Source: Antilocapra americana | Lineage: Eukaryota > Chordata > Mammalia > Artiodactyla > Antilocapridae | Direction: 5' to 3' | Assembly (NCBI GenBank): GCA_007570785.1 | Contig: ML664174.1 | Span: 6,585,402 to 6,649,401, forward strand | DNA length: 64,000 bases | Notes under the pieces: model-generated | What the model saw: only the letters and a program-made list of their open reading frames with translations | What the model was told of the DNA's origin: nothing | The model's database searches: none | In this document: positions 46,712 through 58,287 of the stretch, in pieces | Layout of the letters: every line of letters starts with the position of its first letter | Numbering within the stretch: the stretch's first letter is position 1 | Position numbers and translations under genes: made by a program

Positions 46712-47036
46712 TTTTTTTTCTTTCTTCTGTCACTTTCTTTTCTTTTTTTAATTAGTTTTGCCATACAATGACATGATATCACCATGGGTTTACATATGCT
46801 CCCCCCCCAGAACCCCCCTCCCTCCTCCCTCCCTCCTCCCTCCCCCTGGGAAATCTCGATGCACCAGCCCCGAGCATCAATCCTGGGCTGGCGATTGATT
46901 ACACATATGATAATTAACATGTTTCAATGTCATTCTCCCATATCATCCCACCCTTGCCCTCATCCAGAGAGTCCACGAGTCTGTTCTATACATCTGCGTT
47001 CCTTTTGCTGTCTCGCATTCTAGGTTCTCGTTCCTC
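46712..47036 (-). mobile_element. Second L1_BT 3' end, abutting the first
   Basis: A new T-rich tail is followed by the same L1 3' UTR phrases ('ttagttttgccatacaatga', 'caccagccccgagcatcaat', 'agagtccacgagtctgttct'). It is about 320 bp, same orientation, with no gap to the preceding copy. It includes the C-rich block at 46801-46850. Confidence 0.92.
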
Positions 47037-47199
47037 TTTAAAAATTACTACATATGAAAGTGGTTTGTTAACTGTAAAAATCTATAAAAGTTATTAATTT
47101 AGCAATCTGTATTAGCAATAAATATCACTAATAATATGAATACTATTATTCATCTACTATAGTTTGTATTAGTAATAATATTACTATTATGAGTAACAA

Positions 47200-47386
47200 T
47201 AACATTAAGGCTTATGAGAAGGAATTTATATGCCCTTTCTAAAGATACTGAGAATAGTGAGGCTCAGGAAGGAGAACTGATTGGACCATAATCACACAGC
47301 TAGTTGAAATATACTTTGTACTTAAGCTCGTATCTTCAGACTTGAAATTCTGGGGTACTTTCTACTACATCATCCTGTTTGTATAA
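47200..47386 (-). mobile_element. MIR SINE
   Basis: 'agtgaggctcaggaaggaga', then 'ataatcacacagctagttga', is the reverse complement of MIR. Confidence 0.65.
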
Positions 47387-48340
47387 AACGTTTACTCTTC
47401 AAAATATGACTGACTCCTAAAGATGGGACAAGAAATGTGAAAGGAGAGGTCTACCCTTGAACAGAGAAGTGTCTTTTCTCAGGCTCTAGAGCAAGCCAAT
47501 CTCATGTCATTGGACAACCGGTAAACTAAGCTAAAGATCACAAAGAAGAACAAAAGAGAGATTCATTGTAGTATAGTCTAGGAAATGAAACCAACTGCAA
47601 TAACTTTAAACTAGGAGCACAAAAAAAAAACTTCACATTATAACATTTTCAGTATTTCTTTAAAATACTGCACCTTGGTCATCGTAACTACAAACATTGC
47701 TTTATTTCAGTTCAAGTCAAAACTGTCCCTCCCTCAAATATATACACTAAAGATCCTTTGAGTCCCGACGCTTATAAAAACCACCTTAAGTTGTAAGTTC
47801 CTAGGAACTTTTAATTAAATTCATGAACACCCAATTTTACCAGACACATCTGGCAATGCCATGAAACCGAAATATCTCCCATCCGGTCACGGCACATATT
47901 AAGTCTTCATTAAACCTCAAAGCAAAATCTTAGGAGGTTGTACTTCAGATGTTCCCTAAGAGAGGTCCAAAGTACAAGCATCTAGAAATTATTTTCCTAA
48001 GATAGCATACCTAACACAGGATTTAGGCTATGATTGGCCAATTCCAGCTGGAAAATATAGAAACCCAACAAGTCTGCACATTCACTAGCAGATAAAAGGG
48101 ACTAATTATACCCTTAACATACATGTATGATTTATATGCAGGTGGAAAAGCAACCAAGCTGTAACTGTTCAAATATTTCTCTTACTTGAAATACCAATAC
48201 AGCTAATATAGAAGCACATCTACCATTACACTTCCAAACAACAATCAAAGCATTAAGCAAAGTGTAAGATCTCCCATTGAAAAAGCTTTGGAAGAAAGAA
48301 TTCTGAGTACTGAACAGCTTTTAGTACTACAATACGTAAG
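47387..48340. other. Unassigned spacer
   Basis: No named repeat or gene is supported. Confidence 0.5.
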
Positions 48341-48757
48341 GGGACTTCCCTGGTGGTGCAGTGGATAAGAGTCCACCTGTCAGAGCAGGGGACGCGGAGG
48401 GCCTCGACCCCCGGTCAGGGAAGATTCCACATGCTGCAGAGCAACTAAGCCCATGCTGCTGCAATTACTGAGGTCACGCTCTGGAGCCCATGAGCAGCAC
48501 TTACTGAGCCCCATGCCACAGCTCCTGAAGCCCAAGTGCCTAGAGCTGGTACACCACAACTACTAGGCCCATGGGCTACAATTACTGAAGCCTGCATGCC
48601 CAGAGCCTGTGCTCTACAACAAGAGAAACCAAGGCAATGAGAAGCTTGAGTACCACAAGAAAGAGCAGCCCCTGCTCACTGCAACTAGAGAAAACCCGTG
48701 CAAAGCAATGAAGACCCAGTGCAGCCAAAAATAAATAAATAAAACTTTGAAAGAAAA
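48341..48757 (+). mobile_element. CHR-1 SINE, long form
   Basis: Full-length sense copy: head 'ggggacttccctggtggtgc', a G+C-rich B-box region 'cctcgacccccggtcaggga', the repeated 'gagcccatgagcagc' type body, and a tail with (AAATA)n. It is the most complete CHR in the window. Confidence 0.94.
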
Positions 48758-48825
48758 AAGTGAGGAGCAGAATAATTTTGACTAGTGCTTTAGGAAACAA
48801 TGCTTCACTATGAATAAAAAATATG

Positions 48826-49075
48826 TGCATTGGAATCAAACAGATCTGACTTCAAATTCTACCCCTTTCGCTCACAAGCTATGTGATTCTGGGAAAGTTA
48901 TAATCTTAATGCTTGCAAGGCTCAATTTGTTCAACTATAAAACAAGAATAATATAACCTGCCTCATAAAATTATTTAAAGTATTAAATGAAAAATGTTTA
49001 AAATGTACTCATTACAATACCTGGAACAAACACTTAAGTGCTCAGTAAGGTCCAGCTATTTATAATTAACAGTGT
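48826..49075 (+). mobile_element. MIR SINE
   Basis: 'gatctgacttcaaattctac', 'caagctatgtgattctggga' and 'cctggaacaaacacttaagt' follow MIR from head to tail. It is near full length. Confidence 0.8.
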
Positions 49076-49365
49076 TTTAAGATGACACACTAGAAAAATG
49101 TCAACAACTACTTACTTCTGCCAGTAAAACAATTAACACAAACTCTGAAATACTAAATAAGGGGTCCTTGATCTTAAAAGGGACTTCAAAACCCAAATAT
49201 CTATGATCAAAACCTAATTTTAGAAGAAGCTTAGGTTTCTCAAACCACTAATGGTAAGAACAAGAGCCCTTGTTCTCTTTCTATCCACATACATTTTTCT
49301 CTCCTGTAACAATCAAAACAGTCTTAAGAATTAAAGAGTCATCAACTGATTTAATGTTTTACTTT

Positions 49366-49495
49366 TTCTTTTTTTTTTGCCATGCCATGCTGCTTGTGGG
49401 ATCTTATTAATAATAGTTCCCCCACCAGGGATCAAACCCAGGGCCCCAGCAGTAAGAATGCTGAGTCATAACCACTGGACCACCAGGGAATTCCT
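49366..49495 (-). mobile_element. CHR SINE, short form
   Basis: The antisense copy goes from a T-rich tail to 'accactggaccaccagggaa'. The middle has 'accagggatcaaacccaggg', the reverse of the B-box region. Confidence 0.9.
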
Positions 49496-49659
49496 TAATA
49501 TTTCACTTTTAATAAGACGTTTCCCAGCAGAGGTGAATCCACATTAAGAGAATCAAAACAAATAGAAAAATGTAAAATTGAAATTTTTCAATATCAAGGA
49601 TAAACAAAAGATAAAAAAGGGGAAGGAAAAACTGTTCAAATAAGAAATATCTAACTAAG

Positions 49660-49872
49660 AGCTGACTCATGTGAAAAGACTGATGCTGGGAAAGATTGAG
49701 CGCAGGATGAGAAAGGGACAACAGAGGATGAGAGAGTTGGATGGCATCACCAACTCAATGGACATGGGTTTGGGTGGACTCCGGGAGTTGGTGATGGGCA
49801 GGGAGGCCTGGCGTGCTGCAGTACACGGGGTTGCAAGGAGTCGGACACAACTGAGCAACTGAACTGAACTTT
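49660..49872 (+). mobile_element. BovB 3' end, about 210 bp
   Basis: Sense copy. A 63-codon frame at 49671-49862 gives the BovB C-terminus ([29 protein letters not shown]) and ends at the normal stop after RTQLSN. Confidence 0.93.
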
Positions 49873-51384
49873 CAATAGTCTTTATTGTAAATTATTTTAA
49901 CTGTATTGGAAGAGAGATATGACCTTTAAACTACAGCTGTTACATGTTTACACAGACTCAAGTATTTGGAAAATTTTCTTAAATCTTGGAACGTTAATTA
50001 AATGCCTACTTTAATTCTTAGGAATAAAGGAAAAAATTCTAACTGCCATTATTAAACTTGTTTTTTGTTTTAAGGCTAAACTTTGCCTAGGACTTTGAAC
50101 TCTATTAAAAGTATAAGTTATCTGGGAAATAAATTTATCTGACTTAATAAACTGATGGAAAACAGAAATGATAAAACTGGAAGCTTCCAGAAAGAAGTCA
50201 AAATTTACAATGTCAAAGAATTAAGCTCAAAAAAAATAAATAAAAATTTTTTTAAAATACGAAGATTTTTAAAGTGTAAAACTAAAACACTAAAAACATA
50301 TCAATATGTATGCACTTGGACAACAAGCATAATTAACTCAATAGATACACTGAAGAAAGACAAAAAACATACAACGATATGAACCAAAGAAATAATTTTT
50401 GTCTTTGAAAAACACAAGACAGTATCCTCTGACCAGTCTCTCATACAGCCAAGACTGTATTTCAAATTCTTCATTTGAATTTAATTAAACAGTGAGCTGT
50501 TTGTTGATTCCATGAAACTCAAGATCCAAGTTATCTACAATGGTTTCTTTGATAAGTTAAAAAAGAGTATTATCCAATATTGTTAAGCTTCCAAACAAGG
50601 CATTATAGTAATAATGTATCAGAGCACTAATGTTAAATTCCCACTTTGATGATCTCTTTGTATAAAATCTTGATCGATGATGTCTGACAGAAGTTCTTCC
50701 ATCATATTAAATTAAAGGTACAGAACTAGCAAATTATGAGCAAATCAATTTTAAAGAAGGAAAGGGGTTGGCAAAAGACATCAAAGTTTAGTTTCCAAGT
50801 ATCTTTTCATTTTTATAATGAATGTTAGAATGTTTTCCCTGTAAGTATTGTAAGACAATTAAATATGCATTTCATACATTGCATGACTATAAAAAGTGAT
50901 ACAATCATTCTAAAAATATACATAGGACACTATTCAATATGGATACTATTGTATATAGACAGCTCTGGAGTATACCTATAAGATGTAGGTATACTTCTCT
51001 GTTTTCAGGAAGCTTCCTAATATAACTAAGGAGCCCAGACATGGACACACAAAATTTTAAATAATACTGCAAAGCAATAAATGATTAAAGTTCCAATTTA
51101 GAAGTCAAGACCGTGTATACTACAAAGAAGACAGAATTGATGGAGATTAAAACCTGTGTGTAGAATTGACTGGTACTTAAAAATCAAGTGGTACAAAACT
51201 CAGGAAAAAGAAAATGTGAGAGCTCAGACAGCAAAGAAGAGTAAAGTTTAAAGAGGAGAGATGAAGAAGGACATCCACAGCTAGAATAAACATAGGGTGA
51301 CCAGGGATAGACCAGCAGCCAGCACCAAAGAGAAAAGGTCGAAGTAAGCTAGAACCATGTGGAAGCAAACTTTGAATATCATAT
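49873..51384. other. AT-rich spacer
   Basis: No named repeat or gene is supported. A 75-codon frame at 50155-50382 is lysine-rich low complexity. Confidence 0.5.
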
Positions 51385-51715
51385 CAGGAACTTAGAATGA
51401 ATTATTCAACAAATACCAATTAAAGCAAGTATTCTGTGTCATGTACCCCAATTTGAGATGCAAAGGATACAAGCATAAACGAAACAGAGAAGTTCTCTAC
51501 CCTCATAGTGATGATAGTCTAGTGGCTTATTCCATAAAAAAAAAAATACGGTGCCATCCAATTCTTCAGAGCAGAGGATGTGATTAGAGATATACCCTGG
51601 GAAATTATGCAGCAGTAACAGGTACATAGGTAGAAAAGCGACAGACCAATTAAGACACGGTAATAATAATCCAGGAGAGAAGATATAAGGGATAGAATTC
51701 AATTCTGCAAATATT
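51385..51715 (-). mobile_element. Possible L2 LINE remnant
   Basis: 'attattcaacaaataccaat', 'gatgcaaaggatacaagcat' and 'ctctaccctcatagtgatga' resemble the reverse complement of the L2 3' end. Confidence 0.45.
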
Positions 51716-52035
51716 TCTTGAGCAGTCTTAGCTAAAACACCTCATTTCTCTGCATTCCTGTTCTCATTTGAGAACTGAAGTTTGCCACTCAGTTACAACC
51801 TTAAGATCCTCAACTGGAAATTTCTACAAGTACATCAAAGCACTGCCTAATAAATGTAAAGTAACACTAAAATCCAAGAGTTACAACTTGCTTGCTTTCA
51901 TTTTTTCTTACCAACTCAACTTTGGAATTATATCAGTTTAACCACTATGTGTCTCCAAAAGCACACTAAGAGAATGGACCATCAGGGTCAAGATCAGATG
52001 AGATAGAATTTAGCTAGAGCCTATGAAGATCTATG

Positions 52036-52769
52036 ATGGAAGCCTCTTGATGAAAGTGAAACAGAAGAGTGAAAAAGCTGGCTTAAAACTCAACATTCAA
52101 AGAACGAAGATCATGGCATCCACTCCCACCACTTTATGGCACACAGATGGGGAAACAATGGAAATAATGAGAGACTTTGTCTTCTTGGGCTCCAAAATCG
52201 CCGCAGATGGTAATTACGACCATGAAATTAAAAGATGCTTGCTCCTTGGAAGAAAAGTTATGACAAACCTAGACAGCATATTAAAAAGCAGAGACATTAC
52301 TCTGCCAACAAAGGTCGATCTAGTCAAAGCTATCATTTTTCTAGTAGTCATGTATGAATGTGAGCTGGACTATAAAGAAAGCTGAGAGCAGAAGAACTGA
52401 TGCTTTTGAACTGTGGTGTTGGAGAAGACTCTTGAGAGTCCCCTGGACTGCAAGAAGATCAAACCAGTCAATCCTAAAGGAAATTAGTCCTGAATATTCA
52501 TTAGAAGGACTAATGCTGAAGATGAAGCTTCAATACTTTGGCCACCCGATGCAAAGAGTTGACTCATTAGAAAAGACCCTGATGCTAGGAAACATTGAGG
52601 GCAGGAGGAGAAGAGGACAGAGGATGAGATGTTTGGATGGCATCACAACTCAATGGATGTGAGTTTGAGTACGCTCCAGGAGACGGTGAAGGACAGGGAA
52701 GCCTGGCATGCTGCAGTCCATGGGATTGCAAAGAGTCGGACATGACTGAGCAACTGAACAACAACAAAA
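52036..52769 (+). mobile_element. BovB, about 730 bp, with perfect 13-bp TSD
   Basis: Sense copy starting just after the YADD region and ending in the tail 'gagcaactgaacaacaacaa', an ACA-type tail instead of poly-A. ATGAAGATCTATG is at 52023-52035 and at 52770-52782. Two open frames (52023-52385 and 52354-52662) encode the thumb and the C-terminal region; a frameshift lies between them near 52365. Confidence 0.96.
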
Positions 52770-52959
52770 ATGAAGATCTATGCCACCTCTCTTTATTTCT
52801 CTCTGTATAATCTGTAGTTCCAAGTAAAGGACAGAGAAGGGAGTCCACCAAGGCATTTACATATCTGTTAGAAACAGAAAAAGAATAGTAGACAAGGTAC
52901 TTATTTCATTCTCCATTATACCACAGAAAGCCATCTGTCTTCTACAAATAACTTATTTA

Positions 52960-53045
52960 TAGAAGTCTTAAGGGCAAAGACTATGTTTTATTCATCATTA
53001 TGATCTCATAGTGCTTAGCACAGAGTTTTGTACACACTGCTGAGG
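52960..53045 (+). mobile_element. Possible L2 3'-end fragment
   Basis: 'gtcttaagggcaaagactat', then 'catagtgcttagcacagag', fits the L2 3' end. Confidence 0.45.
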
Positions 53046-53269
53046 ATCAAATTAGGAAAAAGAGAAGAGCATGTGAGATCCAAAGAACAAGTGAGTAAAC
53101 CAGGTATAGGAGAGTCAGACAGTAACAGCAATCATCAACAAAATAGCTGGAAAGGGATACAGCAGTAAGACATTTTTCCTTCTGAAGAGTTTGCAGACTT
53201 CTAAGGAAAAAAAACAGGAGGCGAGAGATGAAATATACCAAGCATCTGGAATGACATAACTACTAAAAT

Positions 53270-53510
53270 TAATAATTAATAGCTACCTCTTATTGAACGT
53301 ATCAAACACTGCACAAAGAACAGTACAGACATTATCTCATTTAATCACCACACCTCCATGAATCAGATATTATTATCCTCATTTTTTCAAATGGGAAACT
53401 AAGAGTTAAAACTAGGAACTTACTCAAGGTCATAAAACCAGCAAACAGTGAAGTTATGATTCAAACCAACACCTAACTCCAAAGCTAGTACTCTTAACCA
53501 CCTGGAACCA
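53270..53510 (-). mobile_element. MIR SINE
   Basis: 'cctcattttttcaaatggga', then 'ctcaaggtcataaaaccagc', then 'gtactcttaaccacct', is a near full-length reverse-complement MIR. Confidence 0.8.
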
Positions 53511-53784
53511 GGGTAGATAGTATTGAAGATGCTGAGAATTAATCTGATGATAGTAGTTAGTATATAGTGAAAATGGAGCCAGATAGATTACTTGAAAGAT
53601 GAAGAGTAGCATCTAAATTGAAGTGGTATTAGGTAATACCTACAGGACCAGATGACTAAATGGAAGACATTAAAACTTAAGCCCTCTTCCAACCCTGACT
53701 TTCCTTCTCCAGATGCAACCAATGGAGTTTCTTAATGAGCTTCCAGAGCCAATTTACACGTATAAAAGCACCCCAACCCACTCT

Positions 53785-54060
53785 GTTCTTTTTAATTTTT
53801 TTTCTAAAAATAATTTTAGATTCATCCAATAAATAGTTGCAAAAAGAAATACAGAGAGTTCTTACATGCCCTTCACCCAGCTTGTCAATATTAGCTTCTC
53901 CAGCTTCTCCAGCTTCTCCTAATATTGACACCTTTTATAAATAATCGTAGTACATTGATCAAAACCAATTAATTAAAGCTGATGAAATACTAATAACTAA
54001 ATTTTGTCAGTTTTGAACAATTAAATTAAATTGCCATAAAAGTCCTAGACATTCTTGTAC
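53785..54060 (-). mobile_element. Possible L1ME/L1M relic
   Basis: 'catgcccttcacccagcttg', then 'gtagtacattgatcaaaacc', resembles a block of old L1 3' sequence. It carries a repeat-filled inverted repeat at 53883-53930. Confidence 0.35.
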
Positions 54061-54094
54061 CTATCTACTAATGTCCCTGTGTGTGAGGGGTCTC

Positions 54095-54830
54095 TAAGAT
54101 CACTTTCTGGCTCAAAGATTCACTGAAAAGACTCCTAGGACTCAGAAAAGCTGCTACATTTAGCTATGGTTTAGTACAGCAAAAGGATACAGTCTAATGT
54201 AAGCAAAGAGAAAAGGAGCATGAACAAAGTCCAGGAGAAACCAGGTACAAGCTTCCAGGTGTCATCCCACAGTGGAGTTGCATGGACGTGTTTAATTCTC
54301 CCAGAATTTATATGTGACAATACATGTGAAGTAAAGTCAACCAAGAGAGCTTGCCCACGCTCTGGTGTTCAGTTTTTGTTAGCGGTCAATCACACAGCAT
54401 GCGGAGCCTGCATGACTGACCTGATCTACCGAGATTCCAATCCCCTGGTAGCTCAGTCGGGAAGGAATCTGCCTGCGGAGATCTGGGTTCAATTCCTGGG
54501 TCAGGAAGATCCCCTGGAGAAGGAAATGGCAACTCACTCCAGTATTCTTGCCTGGAAAACCATATGGACAGAGGAGCCTCGTGGGCTAGAGTCCATAGGG
54601 TTGCAAGAATCAGACATGACTTAGCGACTAAACACCAGAGCAATGTAAGCGTTCACCATAAATCACACTGTTTGCATAAACCATCTGATTCAATTGGTGT
54701 TATGTGGTCCAAGGTATCCAACATACAAAAACACTCTTAAGAATGTTCTAAAGGCTCTGAGTTCATTTCCCAGGAGCTGGTAGTCCTAAAATCCAGACTT
54801 TCTTGGGGGCATGCTAGGTCTGAGCAACCT
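54095..54830. mobile_element. LTR-like old repeat, split by a Bov-tA
   Basis: 'ctctaagatcactttctggc', 'tttagtacagcaaaaggata' and 'caagcttccaggtgtcatcc' before the SINE, and 'gcgttcaccataaatcacac' after it, look like the two halves of an old retroviral LTR. I cannot name the family. Confidence 0.35.
54434..54633 (+). mobile_element. Bov-tA SINE
   Basis: Full-length sense copy from 'ccaatcccctggtagctcag' to 'gacatgacttagcgactaaa', with a small deletion in the segment before the B box. The plus-strand open frame at 54220-54624 runs from the flank into this SINE and is not a gene. Confidence 0.93.
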
Positions 54831-54844
54831 ACCCCAGCTGAGTT

Positions 54845-55025
54845 CATCTTTCCCTATACAACTTATGAATACATTTTTGGGTTATCTCCCTCATTTTAAT
54901 GATGGCACAGTATTCCACTGTACAGATATTCTACCACTAATTTAGTCAATCATCCCACACTCATTCACCTTAAGTTGTTCCTAGCTTTTCACTCTAGTCA
55001 ACAATAAAAACAAAGTTATATAAAT
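54845..55025 (-). mobile_element. L1M ORF2 3' fragment
   Basis: 'gcacagtattccactgtaca', 'ctaatttagtcaatcatccc' and 'gttgttcctagcttttcact' form the antisense of an L1 ORF2 C-terminal block. Confidence 0.6.
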
Positions 55026-55131
55026 TATAAAGAGCCACACAAAGGAAGGATATAATTTTTCTAGAATTATTATCAGTTACTAATGAAATAAAGACTTAGT
55101 CTGGATTGTGAGTTTCAGCCACCAAAATGAA

Positions 55132-55780
55132 TATAGCCACAGGACTGGAAAAGGTCAGTTTTCATTCCAATCCCAAAGAAAGGCAATGCCAAAGATGCTC
55201 AAACTACCACACAATTGCACTCATATCACACACTAGTAAAGTAATGCTCAAAATTCTCCAAGCCAGGCTTCAGCAGTACGTGAACCGTGAACTTCCACAT
55301 GTTCAAGCTGGATTTAGAAAAGGCAGAGGAACCAGAGATCAAATTGCCAACATCTGATGGATCATTGAAAAAGCAAGAGAGTTCCAGAAAAACATCATCT
55401 TGATGAAAGTGAAAGAGGAGAGTGAAAAAGTTGGCTTAAAGCTCAACATTCAGAAAACTAAGATCATGGCATCTGGTCCCATCACTTCATGGCAAATAGA
55501 TGGGGAAACAGTATAAACCGTGTCAGACTTTATTTTTGGGGGGCCCCAAAATCACTGCAGATGGTGACTGCAGTCATGAAATTAAAAGATGCTGGGAAGG
55601 ATTGAGGGCAGGAGGAGAAGGGGACAAGAGAGGATGAGATGGCTGGATGGCATCACTGACTCAACGGACATGAGTTTGGGTAAACTCTGGGAGTTGGTGA
55701 TAGACAGGGAGGCCTGGAGTGCTGTGATTCATGGGGTCGCAAAGAGTCGGACATGACTGAGCGACTGAACTGAACTGAAA
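55132..55780 (+). mobile_element. BovB with two large internal deletions
   Basis: It begins at the WPQDWK region and reads IPIPKKGNAK up to EKAREFQKNI, then jumps at about 55397-55403 to 'cttgatgaaagtgaaagagg', losing about 364 bp relative to the 26886 copy. This removes palm motifs A to C. A second jump at about 55592-55597, 'aaaagatgctgggaag', loses about 345 bp. It ends in the normal 3' tail. Confidence 0.93.
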
Positions 55781-56178
55781 GATACTCTGACTTCAAATGT
55801 CAGTCAGCAAACACAAGGTACTTATGAAAAAAGAAAAAAATGTAGAAGACTTTACTTACCTCATAGAATTCCCATAGTGTTTGCTTTTAGTAAATTAAGA
55901 TGAAAGTAATCAAACCAAAAATTATATCATTTCTGAAAAATTATATAATAACATTACATAAGACTAAAATATAACTATAGTTTTGATTCCTTACTTACAT
56001 ATATCTAGAGTCCAAGATTTCAACTTCACAATTAGAGAAACTTCATTATGAAATACTTTATGAAAATGTAAGTCCTGAATTTTTACTTTTATGACAGAAA
56101 TGTCAAAATTGGGTTCATATGTACCTTTTCCCTCTATTTCATGTCATAAACATTGTATTATAATTTTGCAATTAAGAA

Positions 56179-57031
56179 AACTTTATTTTTATTTTATTTC
56201 TTTATTTTGTTTACTTTACAATATTGTATTGGTTTTGCCATACATTGACATGAATCCACCACAGGTGTACATGTGTTCCCCATCCTGAACCCCCCCTCCC
56301 ACCTCCCTCCTCTTCCCATCCCTCTGGGTCATCCCAGTGCACCAGCCCTGAGCACTCTGCCTCATGCATCGAACTTGGACTGGTGATTCGTTTCACATAT
56401 GATAATAAACATGTTTCAATGTCATTCACCCAAATCATCCCACCCTCGCCCTCTCCCACAGAGTCCAAAAGACTTCTATATATCTGTGTCTCTTTTGTTG
56501 TCTCACATGGTTATAGTTACCATCTTTCTAAATTCCATATATATGCGTTAGTATACCATATTGGTGTTTTTCTTTCTGGCTTACTTCACTCTGTATAATA
56601 GGCTCCAGTTTCATTTACCTCATTAGAACCAATTCAAATGTATTTTTTTTAATGGCTGAGTAATATTCCATTGTGTTTATGTACCACAGCTTTCTTCTCC
56701 ATTCGTCTGCTGGTGGACATCTAGGTTGGTTCCATGTCCTGCCTATTATAAATAGTGCATTGATGAACATTGGGGTACACGTGTCTCTTTCAATTCTGGT
56801 TTCCTCGGTGTGTATGCCCAACAGTGGGATTGCTGGGTCATATGGCAGTTCTATCTCCAGTTTTTTAAGGAATCTCCACACTGTTTTCCATAGTGGCTGT
56901 ACTAGTTTGCATTCCTGCCAACAGTATAAGAGGGTTCCTTTTTCTCCACACCCTCTCCAGCATTTATTGCTTGTAGACTTTTGGATAGCAGCCATTCTGA
57001 CTGGCATGCAATGGTACCTCATTGTGGTTTA
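56179..57031 (-). mobile_element. L1_BT, 5'-truncated, about 850 bp
   Basis: The antisense copy starts from an A/T-rich tail, then the 3' UTR and the ORF2 C-terminus. 'aagaaaacttta' (56174-56185) and 'aacaaaacctta' (57031-57042) may be a decayed TSD. The left edge with its unique flank is copied in inverted form at 61949-62125. Confidence 0.93.
56615..57022 (-). pseudogene. L1 ORF2 C-terminal domain
   Basis: An uninterrupted 135-codon frame. It includes the cysteine-rich block [18 protein letters not shown], where the His usual before the third Cys is Tyr, then [22 protein letters not shown] and the terminal [15 protein letters not shown]. Endonuclease and RT are absent because of 5' truncation, so no retrotransposition activity is possible. 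Confidence 0.88.
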
Positions 57032-57876
57032 ACAAAACCTTAATTATTTTAAATGCATTGACATAGCCTCCTATTTTTTGATTTTGAAAATAAATATTTT
57101 CAATATTTATTAACATCTAAAATAAGGTATAGTTATATAAGATTAAATCTACCTTGTATGATGAACAGCTGAAAATAAAGGAGAAGAAATTCTGGCCCAT
57201 ATGAATTTACCATGAAACTGAGAAAAATATTTTTATGCTTTTATCAAATAATAATGAAAAGTTTAACCTTATACTATTTGCCTCACTAAAAAACAATTTC
57301 CATTTGTTAATTATTTTAAACCCTTATGTCCCTAAAACACAAAAAGAGGGAATACACATTTTAATTCATTTCTCTAAACAGCTTTAAATATTTTATGAGC
57401 ATTAATATTTCAAAAGAAATCATGTTATGCAATACATTAGAGTAATGTATTTTCTCAAAAAACACATAATCAAGAATACACAGATGGCAACAACAGAAAA
57501 ACCTGTCAAAACCACATTTCAGTAAAATAATTTGGATTTTAACAACTTTTAATGAGAAAAAGACTTTTCCTTCTTATAACCTTTAAATAGTACATTCTAA
57601 TTTTTCTTGAAATACCACTTCCCAAATAGAAAAAGGTTTTACAGTAGTTCAAAGTTGAGGCATCACATGAACTACAGTAAATATACACACACATAATTCA
57701 AAGGAAGCTATACTGTGAGTTAGTATATTTATTTTGCAAGTAATAGTTTAATTTAGCAAATTATCATCTATAATATTAGAATAATTAATTTGAATAGTAT
57801 TGTGTTATTTATAAATACAACCCACTTTTATGGTTTTGTAAGTATGGTTTAATACGAAGAGTTATTAACTACTTTT
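57032..57876. other. AT-rich spacer
   Basis: No named repeat or gene. Confidence 0.5.
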
Positions 57877-57877
57877 T

Positions 57878-58072
57878 GGTAAAGAACCTGCCTGCCAATG
57901 CAGGAGACAAAAGAGACTCGGGTTCGATCCCTGTGTTGGAAAGATCCCCTGGAGGAGGAAATGGCAACCCACTGCAGTCTTCTTGCCTGGAAAATCCCAT
58001 GGAAAGAGAGCCTAGTGGGCTATAGTCCATAGGGTCGCAAAGAGTCGGACATGACTGAAGTGACTTAGCACG
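57878..58072 (+). mobile_element. Bov-tA SINE lacking its first bases
   Basis: It begins at 'tggtaaagaacctgcctgcc', so the A box and head are lost. B box GGTTCGATCC is intact and the tail ends 'gactgaagtgacttagcac'. Its last 123 bp plus the following unique flank are copied at 61742-61926. Confidence 0.93.
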
Positions 58073-58287
58073 TAATTCCATACACTTCTATGATATTATA
58101 ATAATCCTGAAGTCAGAAATGATGGCTAATGAAAGTATTACTTGCACTTAAAAGGGGCCAACGCCTTACACTAGTTCAAGAAAACACTGCTTTATGAGGA
58201 GACTGCTCTCTCACCCTTCCTCTAAAATCCTTATCCTATTGGTAGCACCAGCCCTACGTCCTGAGGCTAAGGAGAAAAGAGAAAGGG

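Noticed and set aside
54220..54624. 134-codon open frame as a secreted or cysteine-rich protein
   Set aside because: It starts in an old LTR-like repeat and ends in the Bov-tA SINE at 54434-54633, so it is chimeric by chance.
56060..56234. L1 3' transduction as the source of the inverted copy at 61949-62125
   Set aside because: The copy does carry the L1 end plus 3' flank, but it lacks a terminal poly-A and its own TSD, and it is joined to a second unrelated local copy.
56673..57032. 119-codon plus-strand frame
   Set aside because: It is a shadow of the real minus-strand L1 ORF2 C-terminus at 56615-57022.
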